Source of the DNA: UBA6136 sp044237765
Lineage (GTDB): Bacteria > Pseudomonadota > Gammaproteobacteria > Methylococcales > Methylococcaceae
Assembly (NCBI GenBank): GCA_044237765.1
Contig: JBIIEQ010000040.1
Coordinates: 1 to 30,001 of the forward strand
Length of the DNA stretch: 30,001 nt
Reading direction: 5' to 3'
The notes under the pieces: generated by a model
What the model was told of the DNA's origin: nothing
The model's input: the letters and a program-made list of their open reading frames with translations, nothing else
Database searches by the model: none
Translations under genes and position numbers: made by a program
Shown here: positions 8,354 through 17,261 of the stretch, one piece after another
Numbering within the stretch: position 1 is the first letter of the stretch
How the letters are laid out: each line of letters begins with the position of its first letter

Positions 8354-8782
8354 ATGAAGAAAATTGCACTTGCCATGCTGTTTGCCGCCAGTCACCCGGC
8401 GGTGGCGGCCGATGTGGATTTGATCAAAAAACTCGATCCCGCCTGGAAATCGATGGAGTCGCGGGTCACCCGCTTGGTCGGGAAATCCGGCCAACGTACC
8501 CTGCTGGATATGGCATTCGCCCAGGTCGCGGTCGATGCATGCCCTAGCCTTGCCATCAATGCCAAGGCTTATGACGAGGCCCTTACTCGCTTGAGCAGCG
8601 GCAAGACCAAGGATGCGGGTGAGCATCGACGCTTTGAGCAGGTACTGATGACCGACTTCGGCGTTTACACCGGCCTGGTGGTAGCGGAAAGCTTCCTAGA
8701 CAAGCCGGGATTTTGTCAGAGCGTGGAAAATATCAAAAACAACAAGGGTGGTCCGACCCTGTTTTGGGTCACCAAGAAATAG
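8354..8782 (+). CDS. Small secreted protein of unknown function
   Basis: The 142-aa product has a clear signal peptide (MKKIALAMLFAASHPAVAA, cleaved near residue 18-19) and a mostly helical, charged mature part with two cysteines (in DACPSL and GFCQSV) that could form a disulphide in the periplasm. I recognise no domain. AAGGAGA lies between the lipoprotein stop and this start, about 10 bases before the ATG, so the two genes look like an operon. It converges on ftsK, whose stop is 28 bases away. Confidence 0.75.
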   Translation: MKKIALAMLFAASHPAVAADVDLIKKLDPAWKSMESRVTRLVGKSGQRTLLDMAFAQVAVDACPSLAINAKAYDEALTRLSSGKTKDAGEHRRFEQVLMTDFGVYTGLVVAESFLDKPGFCQSVENIKNNKGGPTLFWVTKK

Positions 8783-8809
8783 GCGAAGCCAGGTGATTTA
8801 GTCGCCGGG

Positions 8810-11194
8810 CTAATTCAACGATGGCGGCGGTGGAGCCAGAACCTCCCGGCTGCCATTGGTTTCTGCCGGCCCGACAATGCCCGCATTCTCCATATCTTCG
8901 ATCATGCGTGCTGCCCGGTTATAACCGACCTTGAAGCGCCGCTGAACGCTGGAAATCGATGCCTTACGTGACTCCGTGACAAAACGAACCGCCTCATCAT
9001 AAAGCGCATCGGATTCTTCACCGCCCTCACTACCGCCCTTGTAACCCGAGAAATCGCCGCCGCCTTCCTCGGAAAAGCGGGTGATGTCTTCGATGTAGTC
9101 GGGTGGCCCGGTTCGTTTGAGGAACTCCACGACATGATGTACTTCGTCATCGGACACGAAGGCTCCATGGGCGCGCATGGGTAACCCGGTGCCGGGCGGC
9201 AGGTACAGCATGTCACCATTACCCAGCAATGATTCGGCACCGCCCTGATCAAGGATTGTGCGCGAGTCGATCTTGGAAGATACCTGGAAAGCCAGGCGGG
9301 TCGGAATGTTGGCCTTGATCAGGCCGGTGATGACATCCACGGAGGGCCGCTGGGTCGCCAGAATGAGGTGCAGACCGGCGGCGCGGGCTTTCTGAGCCAG
9401 ACGCGCAATGAGTTCTTCAACCTTCTTGCCTACGATCATCATCATGTCGGCCAGCTCGTCGATGACGATGACGATGAAGGGCAGGGGTTCGAGAAAAGGT
9501 TGCTCGTCGTTCTCGGTCATCAGGTCGGGCGCCCACAGCGGATCACGAATGGGTTCTCCGGCCTCAATGGCGTCATTGATTTTTTGATTGAAACCAGCCA
9601 GGTTCCTGACGCCCATCAGTGACATCAGCTTGTAGCGTCGCTCCATCTCGGCAACGCACCAGCGCAGCGCATTGGCGGCTTCCTTCATGTCGGTGACGAC
9701 GGGCGTCAGCAGATGCGGGATGCCTTCGTAGATGGATAACTCCAGCATTTTTGGATCAATCATGATGAGCCGCACATCCTCGGGCCTGGCCTTGTAAAGC
9801 ATGCTTAGAATCATGACGTTCACCGCGACCGATTTACCCGAGCCGGTGGTGCCTGCGACCAGCAGATGGGGCATGCGTGCCAGATTGGCAACGACGGGGT
9901 TGCCGCTGATGTCCTTGCCCAGTGTCAGGGTCAGTGGTGAATGGCTGTCCTGATAGGCCGATGAGGCCAGCACGGAATGGAGCAGGACTGTTTCCCGTTC
10001 CTCGTTGGGGATTTCGAGGCCGATGACAGTTTTGCCCGGAATGATCTCGACCACACGCACGCTGGTGACTGAGAGGGTTCTAGCCAAATCCTTGGCCAGC
10101 CCGCTGATCCGGCTGACCTTCACTCCCGGAGCGGGCTGAACTTCAAACCGGGTGATGACAGGGCCAGGATGCACCTCCATGACCTGCACCTCCACCCCGA
10201 AATCGTCGAGAATGGACTCCAGTTGCCGAGACATTTCTTCGAGCTGGGCATTCGAGTAGCCCCGGATACGTGGGGCCCGGTTATTGAGTAAATCCAGTGA
10301 GGGCAACTCGCCGGCGTCGACGGGCGCGAGATGTGATTTTTTTTCCGATTTTCGTGGCTTGATGCTGATGGGGCCCGTTGAACTGGCCGAAGCAGCCATG
10401 GGAAGCTCAGGCGCGAGCGAAGACTCTTCCACCCGCTTGTGACGAATCAAGGGTTCTGATTCGGTTGGCGTAGCGTCCGCCGATCCGGAATGCATCGCCT
10501 CGGCTCTCTTCCTCAGCCACTGTCTGGCTTCAATTTTGCCGACTATGGGTTTGAACCATTCGGCCAAGCGAAGGCCACTGCCGCCGGCGGCGTCGAGTAC
10601 CCACACCCAGGACAATCCGCTAAACAGTGAGACGCCCGCCAGGAAAAGGGCAAGGAGAAGAATGGTCATGCCGGTCGTGCCAAAGGCACTGAAGAAATGC
10701 TCGGAAACCTCCTGTCCGAGAATCCCGCCATAACCCTCCGGCAGCGAAATGCGGGGGCGGATCATGAAGCGTTCGGTGATCCCGGTGGCGGCGGTAAGCG
10801 CGATGATGAAACCAACCCAGCGCAACGCTCTGTCCAGGGGCGATGTTTTATCAGCTTCGGCGTTGCGATAGATCAGATAACCATGAACGGCCAGAATGAT
10901 GGGCAGGAGGTAGGCGCTGATCCCGAATACCGAGAGAAAGAAATCAGCCAGCCAGGCACCGAAGGATCCTGCCGCGTTGTGAATTTCCGTTCTGGAATTG
11001 GCCGCATGTCGCCAACCAGGATCGTCCATGTGGAAACTCATGAGCGATATAAAAAGCAGCATGGAGACCGCGAGATAAACGAGCAGGGCGGATTCTCTCA
11101 ATCCACGGAGCAGCGTTGCGCCAAGTTCCCGACCTATCGCGAACTTCCTGTAGAAGTCAGTCAACCATGCCCCCAGTTTATAAGGGCCCGCCAA
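8810..11194 (-). CDS. ftsK: DNA translocase FtsK
   Basis: FtsK is a septum-anchored motor that pumps DNA during division and activates XerCD recombination at dif. The 794-aa product has four to five N-terminal membrane helices (about 35-195), a short linker (about 200-290), an alpha/beta motor with Walker A GTTGSGKS (448-455), Walker B IVIVIDELADMM, and the ATQRPSVDVITG segment. A C-terminal winged-helix gamma domain (about 725-785) binds the KOPS orienting sequences. The linker is much shorter than in E. coli FtsK, close to the short-linker forms of many gammaproteobacteria. The frame begins with TTG at 11194; a second in-frame TTG at about 11164 with GGGGG upstream is also possible, so the exact start is uncertain. 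It is divergent from trxB, a common neighbour arrangement. Confidence 0.97.
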   Translation of the reverse strand: MAGPYKLGAWLTDFYRKFAIGRELGATLLRGLRESALLVYLAVSMLLFISLMSFHMDDPGWRHAANSRTEIHNAAGSFGAWLADFFLSVFGISAYLLPIILAVHGYLIYRNAEADKTSPLDRALRWVGFIIALTAATGITERFMIRPRISLPEGYGGILGQEVSEHFFSAFGTTGMTILLLALFLAGVSLFSGLSWVWVLDAAGGSGLRLAEWFKPIVGKIEARQWLRKRAEAMHSGSADATPTESEPLIRHKRVEESSLAPELPMAASASSTGPISIKPRKSEKKSHLAPVDAGELPSLDLLNNRAPRIRGYSNAQLEEMSRQLESILDDFGVEVQVMEVHPGPVITRFEVQPAPGVKVSRISGLAKDLARTLSVTSVRVVEIIPGKTVIGLEIPNEERETVLLHSVLASSAYQDSHSPLTLTLGKDISGNPVVANLARMPHLLVAGTTGSGKSVAVNVMILSMLYKARPEDVRLIMIDPKMLELSIYEGIPHLLTPVVTDMKEAANALRWCVAEMERRYKLMSLMGVRNLAGFNQKINDAIEAGEPIRDPLWAPDLMTENDEQPFLEPLPFIVIVIDELADMMMIVGKKVEELIARLAQKARAAGLHLILATQRPSVDVITGLIKANIPTRLAFQVSSKIDSRTILDQGGAESLLGNGDMLYLPPGTGLPMRAHGAFVSDDEVHHVVEFLKRTGPPDYIEDITRFSEEGGGDFSGYKGGSEGGEESDALYDEAVRFVTESRKASISSVQRRFKVGYNRAARMIEDMENAGIVGPAETNGSREVLAPPPPSLN

Positions 11195-11424
11195 TGTTCC
11201 GATCTTGGGGCCGGCGAGCGTATTGCCCTAAAATCAATTCGGTATTTTGCCCTAGCTGGCGAATGAGGTCATGCTCCTTGCACGAATGGGGGTCGACCGG
11301 TTTCCTAATCATGGCTATTCTTCCCGGCTAGGATTCATTCGGTTTAGGCTCAACCAGCGGGTTGAGGTCTATCAAACCAAACCGATCAAGCCCACCCCAA
11401 CTTTGGTAAATCACAGAGGATGTC

Positions 11425-12378
11425 ATGGCAGAAGCGAAACATTGTCGAGTGTTGATTCTTGGCTCCGGTCCCGCAGGTTATTCCGCAGCGGTCTATGCGG
11501 CACGTGCCAATCTCAAGCCGGTCTTGGTGACCGGACTGGAGATGGGTGGCCAACTCACCACGACAACTGAAGTCGATAATTGGCCAGGGGATGCCGATGG
11601 TGTGCAAGGCCCGGAGCTGATGGAACGCATGAAGCGGCATGCCGAGCGTTTTGAGACGGAAATCATTTTTGACCACATCCATACGACCGAACTCGGGGCA
11701 CGCCCGTTCAAACTGATTGGTGACGCCGGCACCTATACCTGTGATGCGCTAATTATTGCTACCGGCGCGTCTGCTCGTTATCTCGGGCTGCCTTCGGAAG
11801 AGGCCTTCAAGGGCAAGGGCGTGTCGGCTTGCGCGACCTGTGATGGTTTTTTCTATCGCAACAAGCGAGTGGCGGTGATCGGTGGCGGGAATACAGCCGT
11901 CGAAGAGGCCCTGTACCTTGCGAATATTGCCTCTCACGTCACGGTGGTCCACCGGCGCGACAAATTCCGCTCGGAAAAGATTCTCTCCGACAAGCTGCAG
12001 GAGCGGGCACGAAACGGAAACGTGACTATTGAGTGGAATCACACGCTGGATGAGGTGTTGGGTGATGACATGGGCGTGACCGGTATTCGAATCAAGCAAA
12101 CCGAACATGGTGGAACCAAGGAACTTGAACTGGACGGCGTATTCATCGCCATCGGACATAGCCCGAATACCCAGATCTTCGATGGTCAGCTGCAGATGAA
12201 AAATGGCTACATACAGGTCAGAAGTGGAACCGAAGGCGGCAGCACGGCGACCAGCGTGCCGGGCGTCTTTGCTGCGGGTGACGTGGCGGATTCCATTTAT
12301 CGGCAGGCCATCACTTCGGCCGGATCAGGGTGCATGGCCGCCCTGGATGCCGACAAATATCTGGATTCACTGGGCTGA
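11425..12378 (+). CDS. trxB: Thioredoxin reductase
   Basis: This FAD enzyme uses NADPH to reduce thioredoxin in the cytoplasm. The 317-aa product has the FAD-binding GSGPAG (13-18), the redox-active pair in CATC (C136 and C139), and the NADPH-binding GGGNTA (153-158) with HRRDKFR after it. It ends with the usual FAD-contact region (GVFAAGDV) and a conserved tail. The length is typical of the low-molecular-weight bacterial class. AGAGGA lies before ATG 11425. It is divergently placed from ftsK, with 230 bases between them that hold no gene and presumably both promoters. Confidence 0.97.
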   Translation: MAEAKHCRVLILGSGPAGYSAAVYAARANLKPVLVTGLEMGGQLTTTTEVDNWPGDADGVQGPELMERMKRHAERFETEIIFDHIHTTELGARPFKLIGDAGTYTCDALIIATGASARYLGLPSEEAFKGKGVSACATCDGFFYRNKRVAVIGGGNTAVEEALYLANIASHVTVVHRRDKFRSEKILSDKLQERARNGNVTIEWNHTLDEVLGDDMGVTGIRIKQTEHGGTKELELDGVFIAIGHSPNTQIFDGQLQMKNGYIQVRSGTEGGSTATSVPGVFAAGDVADSIYRQAITSAGSGCMAALDADKYLDSLG

Positions 12379-12485
12379 TCAGCATACGAACGGCTAAATA
12401 GCTACCGATTGAAGTTTGCCTTATCCCAACCGCTTCTTTATTATTCTTGGGTTTAGTTGGCAGCCGGTAACGGTCGTCACTCCTT

Positions 12486-12507
12486 GCCCCACCGGTTTTC
12501 GGGGGGC
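12486..12507 (+). promoter_or_regulatory. Hairpin in the rpsF leader, possible S6:S18 autoregulatory site
   Basis: GCCCC (12486-12490), a bulged A, and CCG (12492-12494) pair with CGG (12500-12502) and GGGGC (12503-12507) across a GTTTT loop. It lies 12 bases before the AAGGAG ribosome site of rpsF. Many bacteria carry an RNA here, bound by the S6:S18 complex through a bulged ACCG region, that represses the operon. The position and the ACCG match that idea, but I cannot run the covariance model. It lacks a T-run, so it is not a good trxB terminator. Confidence 0.4.
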
Positions 12508-12530
12508 TTCATTAACCGTAAGGAGCATTC

Positions 12531-12929
12531 ATGCGACATTATGAAATCGTTTTCATGGTTCATCCCGATCAAAGCGCACAGGTTCCAGCCATGCTGGAAC
12601 GCTATCGCGGTCTGATCGAGTCCGCCTCAGGCAGCATCCATCGTCTTGAGGACTGGGGCCGACGCCAACTGGCTTACCCGATCAATAAAATCCACAAGGC
12701 ACATTATGTGCTGATGAACATCGAGTGCGACCAGGCTACTCTGGAAGAGCTCGAGAGTGGATTCCGCTTTAATGACGCGGTCCTTCGGAGCCTGACCGTC
12801 CGCAAGGAAGAGGCCATTAACGAAGCTTCTCCCATGGCTAGGGAAGGCCATCAGGAATCTGCTGAAATTCGCGATGAGGAGGTCGAAGAAGCCGCCGAGG
12901 CAGCTGCTCCAGAAGCAGTAGAAGGCTGA
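12531..12929 (+). CDS. rpsF: Small ribosomal subunit protein S6
   Basis: S6 binds 16S rRNA together with S18 in the platform of the 30S subunit. The 132-aa product begins MRHYEIVFMVHPDQS and contains LEDWGRRQLAYPI and ALVLM-type core strands of the family. It has a long acidic C-terminal tail (EEVEEAAEAAAPEAVEG), like the glutamate-rich tails of proteobacterial S6. A strong ribosome site AAGGAG (12520-12525) fixes ATG 12531. It is the first gene of the rpsF-rpsR-DUF2232-rplI operon. Confidence 0.98.
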   Translation: MRHYEIVFMVHPDQSAQVPAMLERYRGLIESASGSIHRLEDWGRRQLAYPINKIHKAHYVLMNIECDQATLEELESGFRFNDAVLRSLTVRKEEAINEASPMAREGHQESAEIRDEEVEEAAEAAAPEAVEG

Positions 12930-12983
12930 GCTCTTCCAGCTGATCAAGACAATCACGAAATTCAGATAACGAGGATTTTTTAG

Positions 12984-13211
12984 ATGGCACGTCAATTCAA
13001 ACGTAGAAAGTTCTGCAGATTTTCCTCCGAAGAGGGACAGGTAATCGATTACAAGGATCTCGACCTGCTTCAGGAGTACCTTTCCGAGACCGGCAAGATC
13101 GTACCCAGCCGGATTACGGGCACCAAGGTCAAGTTCCAGCGTGAGCTGGCGACGGCGATCAAGCGGGCCCGTTTTCTGGCCTTGCTGCCGTTCTGCGATA
13201 GTCACGAGTAA
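12984..13211 (+). CDS. rpsR: Small ribosomal subunit protein S18
   Basis: S18 pairs with S6 on the 30S platform. The 75-aa product has the family length and core (CRFSSEEGQVIDYKDLDLL, then GKIVPSRITGT and the basic KRARFLALLPF end). It lies 54 bases after rpsF with an upstream GAGG ribosome site. No zinc-binding cysteine set is seen. Confidence 0.98.
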   Translation: MARQFKRRKFCRFSSEEGQVIDYKDLDLLQEYLSETGKIVPSRITGTKVKFQRELATAIKRARFLALLPFCDSHE

Positions 13212-13238
13212 ATCACGGCCCGGTCGGCAAGCGATCGC

Positions 13239-14150
13239 ATGAACGCCTTGGCGGGATTCATCATGAGGGGCCGTTCCCAGGCCATCCTCTCGGTGTCGCT
13301 GTTGACGGTGCTTTCCTGGTTGTTTTCTCTAGCCAGTTTACTGGCTGCGGCCAGCGTGGCCCTGCCCACGCTTCGACGGGGCGGAAAGGAGGGCGCTTTG
13401 GTCGTCCTCGGTTCCTTGCCTGTTGTGGCTCTGGCTGGACAATTGGCTCTGGGAAATGCACTTCAGGCGGGTGGTTATTCACTGGCGGTTTGGTTGCCCG
13501 TGATGGCAACCTCCATCGTTCTTAGAGAAACCGCGAGTCTCTCAGTCGCAGTATTGTTTGCATTGGGCTTGGGGCTGATATTGGTTGTCGGCTTTTACGC
13601 TTTGGTCGATGATCCGGCTACTTTCTGGGGAGATACATTACAGAAGGTAATTCAACCGGTGATCGAGCGGCGAGGCGGCGAGGTCGATGCGGAATTGATG
13701 AATCAAACCATGCAGATGTTCTCGACCTATGCCACTGGGGCGGTCGGTGCGGGTTCCTTGATGACGGTTCTGATCAGTCTTCTCATTGCTCGATGGTGGC
13801 AGGCCAATCTGTACAATCCTGGCGGATTTCGGGCTGAATTCACGCCATTACGTCTGCCCTGGTTCATTTCCCTGGCGTTTCTATCGATAGCGCTGGTGGC
13901 TGGTATCGTGGGGGGAGGAATGGCGGTGTTTTCGGCCAACCTCCTAATGCCGGTATTCATGGCTTTTGTATTGGTGGGTTTTGCCGTGCTTCATGCCCTC
14001 TGTTCTGTCTTGCCATCAGGAAAATTCTGGTTGGCGGGCATCTACGTTGGGCTGATCTTTGTGGCTCCCATGGTGTTACTGATCGCGGTCATTGGGCTGA
14101 CCGATCCCTGGCTTCATTGGCGTTCAAGGTTTGTCCCGCGCAGCTCATGA
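13239..14150 (+). CDS. Multi-pass membrane protein of the DUF2232 type
   Basis: The 303-aa product is almost entirely hydrophobic, with about eight predicted membrane helices and a soluble segment near residues 120-165. Its place between rpsR and rplI matches the DUF2232 membrane protein found there in many gammaproteobacteria such as Pseudomonas. The assignment rests on position, length and hydropathy, since no sharp motif is visible. The function of the family is not established. The start ATG 13239 is 27 bases after the rpsR stop, consistent with cotranscription. Confidence 0.8.
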   Translation: MNALAGFIMRGRSQAILSVSLLTVLSWLFSLASLLAAASVALPTLRRGGKEGALVVLGSLPVVALAGQLALGNALQAGGYSLAVWLPVMATSIVLRETASLSVAVLFALGLGLILVVGFYALVDDPATFWGDTLQKVIQPVIERRGGEVDAELMNQTMQMFSTYATGAVGAGSLMTVLISLLIARWWQANLYNPGGFRAEFTPLRLPWFISLAFLSIALVAGIVGGGMAVFSANLLMPVFMAFVLVGFAVLHALCSVLPSGKFWLAGIYVGLIFVAPMVLLIAVIGLTDPWLHWRSRFVPRSS

Positions 14151-14192
14151 CCTAAAGATAAATCATCAAATTAAATTATTGAGGCTTATAAA

Positions 14193-14639
14193 ATGGAAAT
14201 CATTCTTCTGGAAAAAATCCCCAACCTGGGCGGTTTGGGCGACAAGGTCAGTGTTAAACCTGGATATGGTCGCAACTATCTGATCCCGCAAGGCAAGGCT
14301 GTTGTGGCCAGCGCCGAGAAAATCGAGCAATTCGAGCAACGTCGCGCCGAGCTGGAAAAGAAAGCCGCCGATACTTTGGCAGCAGCACAGAGTCGCTCTG
14401 CAACCATTTCTGCACTCAAAGTCACCATCACCCACAAGGCCGGTGATGAGGGACGTCTTTATGGTTCGATCGGCACCCGGGATATTGCCGAAGCGGTTAC
14501 TGCCGCTGGTGTGGCGGTGGAAAAAAGCGAAGTACGCCTGCCTATGGGTCCCATTCGTCACATTGGCGAGTATGAAATCGGTATTCAGTTGCACGGGGAT
14601 GTCGTCGCTATTCTCCCGCTGACCGTCGCCGCTGAGTAA
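14193..14639 (+). CDS. rplI: Large ribosomal subunit protein L9
   Basis: L9 binds 23S rRNA near the L1 stalk and limits frameshifting. The 148-aa product has the N-terminal domain MEIILLEKIPNLGGLGDKVSVKPG, including the GRNYLIPQGKA loop, then a long connecting helix and a C-terminal domain (GRLYGSIGTRDIAEAV). The length is normal. GAGG upstream supports ATG 14193. In many relatives dnaB follows; here waaA follows instead. Confidence 0.98.
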   Translation: MEIILLEKIPNLGGLGDKVSVKPGYGRNYLIPQGKAVVASAEKIEQFEQRRAELEKKAADTLAAAQSRSATISALKVTITHKAGDEGRLYGSIGTRDIAEAVTAAGVAVEKSEVRLPMGPIRHIGEYEIGIQLHGDVVAILPLTVAAE

Positions 14640-14656
14640 TTAAAGAACGACACTGC

Positions 14657-14674
14657 GCACGGCCCTTGCCGTGC
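14657..14674 (+). terminator. Hairpin after rplI
   Basis: GCACGGC (14657-14663) pairs perfectly with GCCGTGC (14668-14674) across a CCTT loop, 17 bases after the rplI stop. It probably marks the end of the ribosomal operon, although no T-run follows. It covers the GTG at 14671 and so argues against that codon as the waaA start. Confidence 0.45.
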
Positions 14675-14691
14675 AGCCAACGGGGCAGGGC

Positions 14692-15993
14692 GTGAGGCAA
14701 CTCTATTCATTGCTGTTTTACGCCCTTGCACCGTTTCTTTTTGTGCGACTATTGTGGAAGAGCGGCCGCACCCCTGCCTATCGGGAGAGAATTCCGGAGC
14801 GATTCGGCTTTTACTGCGGACAACCCCGCAAGACTCAATCAATATGGATTCATGCCGTATCGGTTGGCGAATGCGAGGCGGCTTTCCCAATCATCAAAGC
14901 ATTGATTAGGAAAGGGGAGACTTCATTCCTGGTCACCTGTACAACGCCAACAGGCTCCGCTCGGGTACGGGAAGTGTTGGGCAATAGTGTTGAGCATGTG
15001 TATCTGCCTTATGACCTTCCAGATGCGATCCATCGATTTATCGGACACTTCAGCCCCCGTCTTGCCCTGATAATGGAAACCGAAATCTGGCCCAATCTGT
15101 TTCATGCCTGCGGCGAACGGCAGATCCCATTCGCCATTCTAAACGGACGATTGTCGGAGAAGTCAGCCAGGGGTTACGCCAAGCTAAATGGACTGGTAAA
15201 AGCGAGCCTCAGCCAGGTTACAAAGATTGCCGCACAGACCTGTTTGGATGCCGATCGCTATATAGCCATAGGGGCTATCCCGAACAGGGTCAGTGTCCTG
15301 GGCAACATCAAGTTTGATATTCAATTTGATGAAACCTTAAGAAATCAATCACTGGAATTACGTCGCTCGCTATTTCCACATCGACCCGTTTGGATAGCCG
15401 GCAGCACGCATCCGGGCGAAGAAGCGTGGATTCTTGATGCGCTGGCTCGGATTCAGGTTGGTGCTCCAAATGTTCTGCTGATTCTTGCACCTCGTCATCC
15501 CGAGAGATCCGGTGACGTTAGGGCGTTATGCGAGGGCAGGGGACTAAGGGTACAAACCCGATCCGAAGCTCGAGCGTGTGACGCCAAGACATCGGTATTT
15601 CTCATTGATGGCATCGGTGAGCTGCGTAAATTCTATGGGGCGGCGGATGTCGCCTTTGTGGGTGGCAGCCTGATCCCGCATGGAGGGCAGAATGTCCTGG
15701 AAGCTGCTGCGGTCGGAATTCCCGTGATCTTCGGACCTTATATGATGAACTTCGACGAAATCTCGCGAAATCTAATCGCGGCGGGTGGCGGAGTCCAAAT
15801 CGATACACCTGATTTGTTGGCGGAATGGGTTGCAAGATTTTTGCAGGAACCCAGCCTGGCACTCGACTTTGGGCACAAAGGCAAGTCCTTTGTGGAGAAT
15901 AACCGGGGGGCTCTCGACCGAGTAGTCTCGCTGGTCGATGACTTATGCAGTAAGCCCGCCAAGTATGGTCCTGGCACTCACGGACATTCATAA
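14692..15993 (+). CDS. waaA: 3-deoxy-D-manno-octulosonic acid (Kdo) transferase
   Basis: WaaA (KdtA) transfers Kdo from CMP-Kdo onto lipid IVA at the inner face of the inner membrane, a core step in making lipopolysaccharide. The product (433 aa from this start) has an N-terminal membrane-anchor helix (RQLYSLLFYALAPFLF), the SVGE motif (WIHAVSVGECEA), METEIWPN and FVGGSLIPHGGQNVLE. These are hallmark segments of the GT-B family 30 enzyme, including the acceptor-side glutamate. I chose GTG 14692 over GTG 14671 because known WaaA starts just before this membrane helix, AGG lies upstream, and 14671 sits in a hairpin. The presence of the gene shows a Gram-negative envelope. Confidence 0.95.
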   Translation: MRQLYSLLFYALAPFLFVRLLWKSGRTPAYRERIPERFGFYCGQPRKTQSIWIHAVSVGECEAAFPIIKALIRKGETSFLVTCTTPTGSARVREVLGNSVEHVYLPYDLPDAIHRFIGHFSPRLALIMETEIWPNLFHACGERQIPFAILNGRLSEKSARGYAKLNGLVKASLSQVTKIAAQTCLDADRYIAIGAIPNRVSVLGNIKFDIQFDETLRNQSLELRRSLFPHRPVWIAGSTHPGEEAWILDALARIQVGAPNVLLILAPRHPERSGDVRALCEGRGLRVQTRSEARACDAKTSVFLIDGIGELRKFYGAADVAFVGGSLIPHGGQNVLEAAAVGIPVIFGPYMMNFDEISRNLIAAGGGVQIDTPDLLAEWVARFLQEPSLALDFGHKGKSFVENNRGALDRVVSLVDDLCSKPAKYGPGTHGHS

Positions 15994-16034
15994 AATAACG
16001 TCATTTCATCACTTAACCAACCTGATCATCTTCT

Positions 16035-17126
16035 ATGACGCTTTACTGTGGCATTGTCGGATTGCCCAATGTAGGAAAATCCACGCTCTTCAACGCACTC
16101 ACCAAGGCAGCCATTGCGGCGGAAAATTATCCCTTTTGTACCATCGACCCGAATGTCGGGGTAGTGCCGGTCCCCGACCCGCGTCTCGATGCGTTGTCCG
16201 AGATCGTGAAACCCGAACGTGTTGTCCCCACAACCATTGAATTTGTCGATATTGCCGGCCTGGTGGCTGGGGCCTCCAAGGGAGAGGGACTAGGCAATCA
16301 GTTTCTCGCGCATATACGAGAGACCGATGCCATTGCCCATGTGGTCAGATGCTTTGAAGATGAGGATGTCATTCATGTGGCCGGTAAGGTTGATCCGATC
16401 TCTGACATCGAAGTCATCAATACTGAGTTGAATCTTGCCGATATGGGCACGGTGGAAAAGGCTCTGCAACGGTCCTTGAAAGCCGCCAAATCCGGCAACA
16501 AAGATGAGCTTGCCCGCAAGGCGCTCTTTGAAAGCGTATTGACCCATCTGAATGGGGGCAAACCCGTTCGCTCAATGGACCTGTCTCCAGAAGAGAAAGG
16601 TTTGTTGCGGGAACTTCATTTGTTAACGAGCAAACCGACCATGTTCATCGCCAACGTGCGCGAGGATGGCTTCGACAGTAATTCCTTCCTTGATCGGGTT
16701 CGTGCCTATGCTCAGGAAGAAGGTTCAGAGGTTGTTCCCGTTTGCGCTGCCTTCGAAGCCGAAATTGCCCAACTGGATGAATCAGACAAAGGCGATTTTC
16801 TCGCGGAAATTGGCATGGAAGAACCGGGATTGAATCGTGTCATTCGTGCAGCCTATACGTTGCTTAATCTGTACACCTATTTCACCGCTGGCGTTAAGGA
16901 AGTGCGCGCCTGGACGATACACAAAGGTGCAACAGCACCGCAGTCTGCCGGAGTGATCCATACCGACTTTGAGCGAGGCTTCATTCGTGCAGAGGTGATC
17001 GCATTTGATGATTTCGTAAAATTTCGTGGCGAACAGGGCGCCAAGGATGCTGGCAAGTGGAGACTGGAAGGCAAGGAATATGTAATGCATGATGCCGATG
17101 TCGTGCATTTCCGATTTAACGTCTGA
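16035..17126 (+). CDS. ychF: Ribosome-associated ATPase YchF (OLA1 family)
   Basis: YchF is an Obg-family protein that prefers ATP and interacts with the ribosome; it is linked to stress and translation control. The 363-aa product has the P-loop GLPNVGKST (residues 9-17), the G3 region FVDIAGLV, and NVRED in place of a classic NKxD specificity motif. It ends with a TGS-like domain (VIHTDFERGFIRAEVIAFDDF). The length is standard. ATG 16035 gives the family start MTLYCGIVGLPN. It is 41 bases after waaA, so the two may be cotranscribed. Confidence 0.97.
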   Translation: MTLYCGIVGLPNVGKSTLFNALTKAAIAAENYPFCTIDPNVGVVPVPDPRLDALSEIVKPERVVPTTIEFVDIAGLVAGASKGEGLGNQFLAHIRETDAIAHVVRCFEDEDVIHVAGKVDPISDIEVINTELNLADMGTVEKALQRSLKAAKSGNKDELARKALFESVLTHLNGGKPVRSMDLSPEEKGLLRELHLLTSKPTMFIANVREDGFDSNSFLDRVRAYAQEEGSEVVPVCAAFEAEIAQLDESDKGDFLAEIGMEEPGLNRVIRAAYTLLNLYTYFTAGVKEVRAWTIHKGATAPQSAGVIHTDFERGFIRAEVIAFDDFVKFRGEQGAKDAGKWRLEGKEYVMHDADVVHFRFNV

Positions 17127-17136
17127 TCAGGAACAT

Positions 17137-17164
17137 GGAGGGCTGTCGATTCAGGCAGTCCTCC
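17137..17164 (+). terminator. Hairpin after ychF
   Basis: GGAGGGCTG (17137-17145) pairs with CAGTCCTCC (17156-17164) with one G-T pair and a 10-base loop, just after the ychF stop. It lies between convergent ychF and rluB. No T-run follows on either strand, so terminator activity is plausible but not certain. Confidence 0.45.
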
Positions 17165-17261
17165 GTGATTGCCCGTGAACCCACGACCAGTATTTGACAT
17201 AATATACATTATGCGCAATAAGACAGGCGGTAGTTTGTTGTTGAGTGCAGTATGCGAAAGA

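Noticed and set aside
14683..14690. KOPS-like octamer GGGCAGGG, also at 9479-9486
   Set aside because: Two plus-strand copies in 30 kb are close to chance expectation for an 8-base pattern with one free base, so they say little about replication direction.
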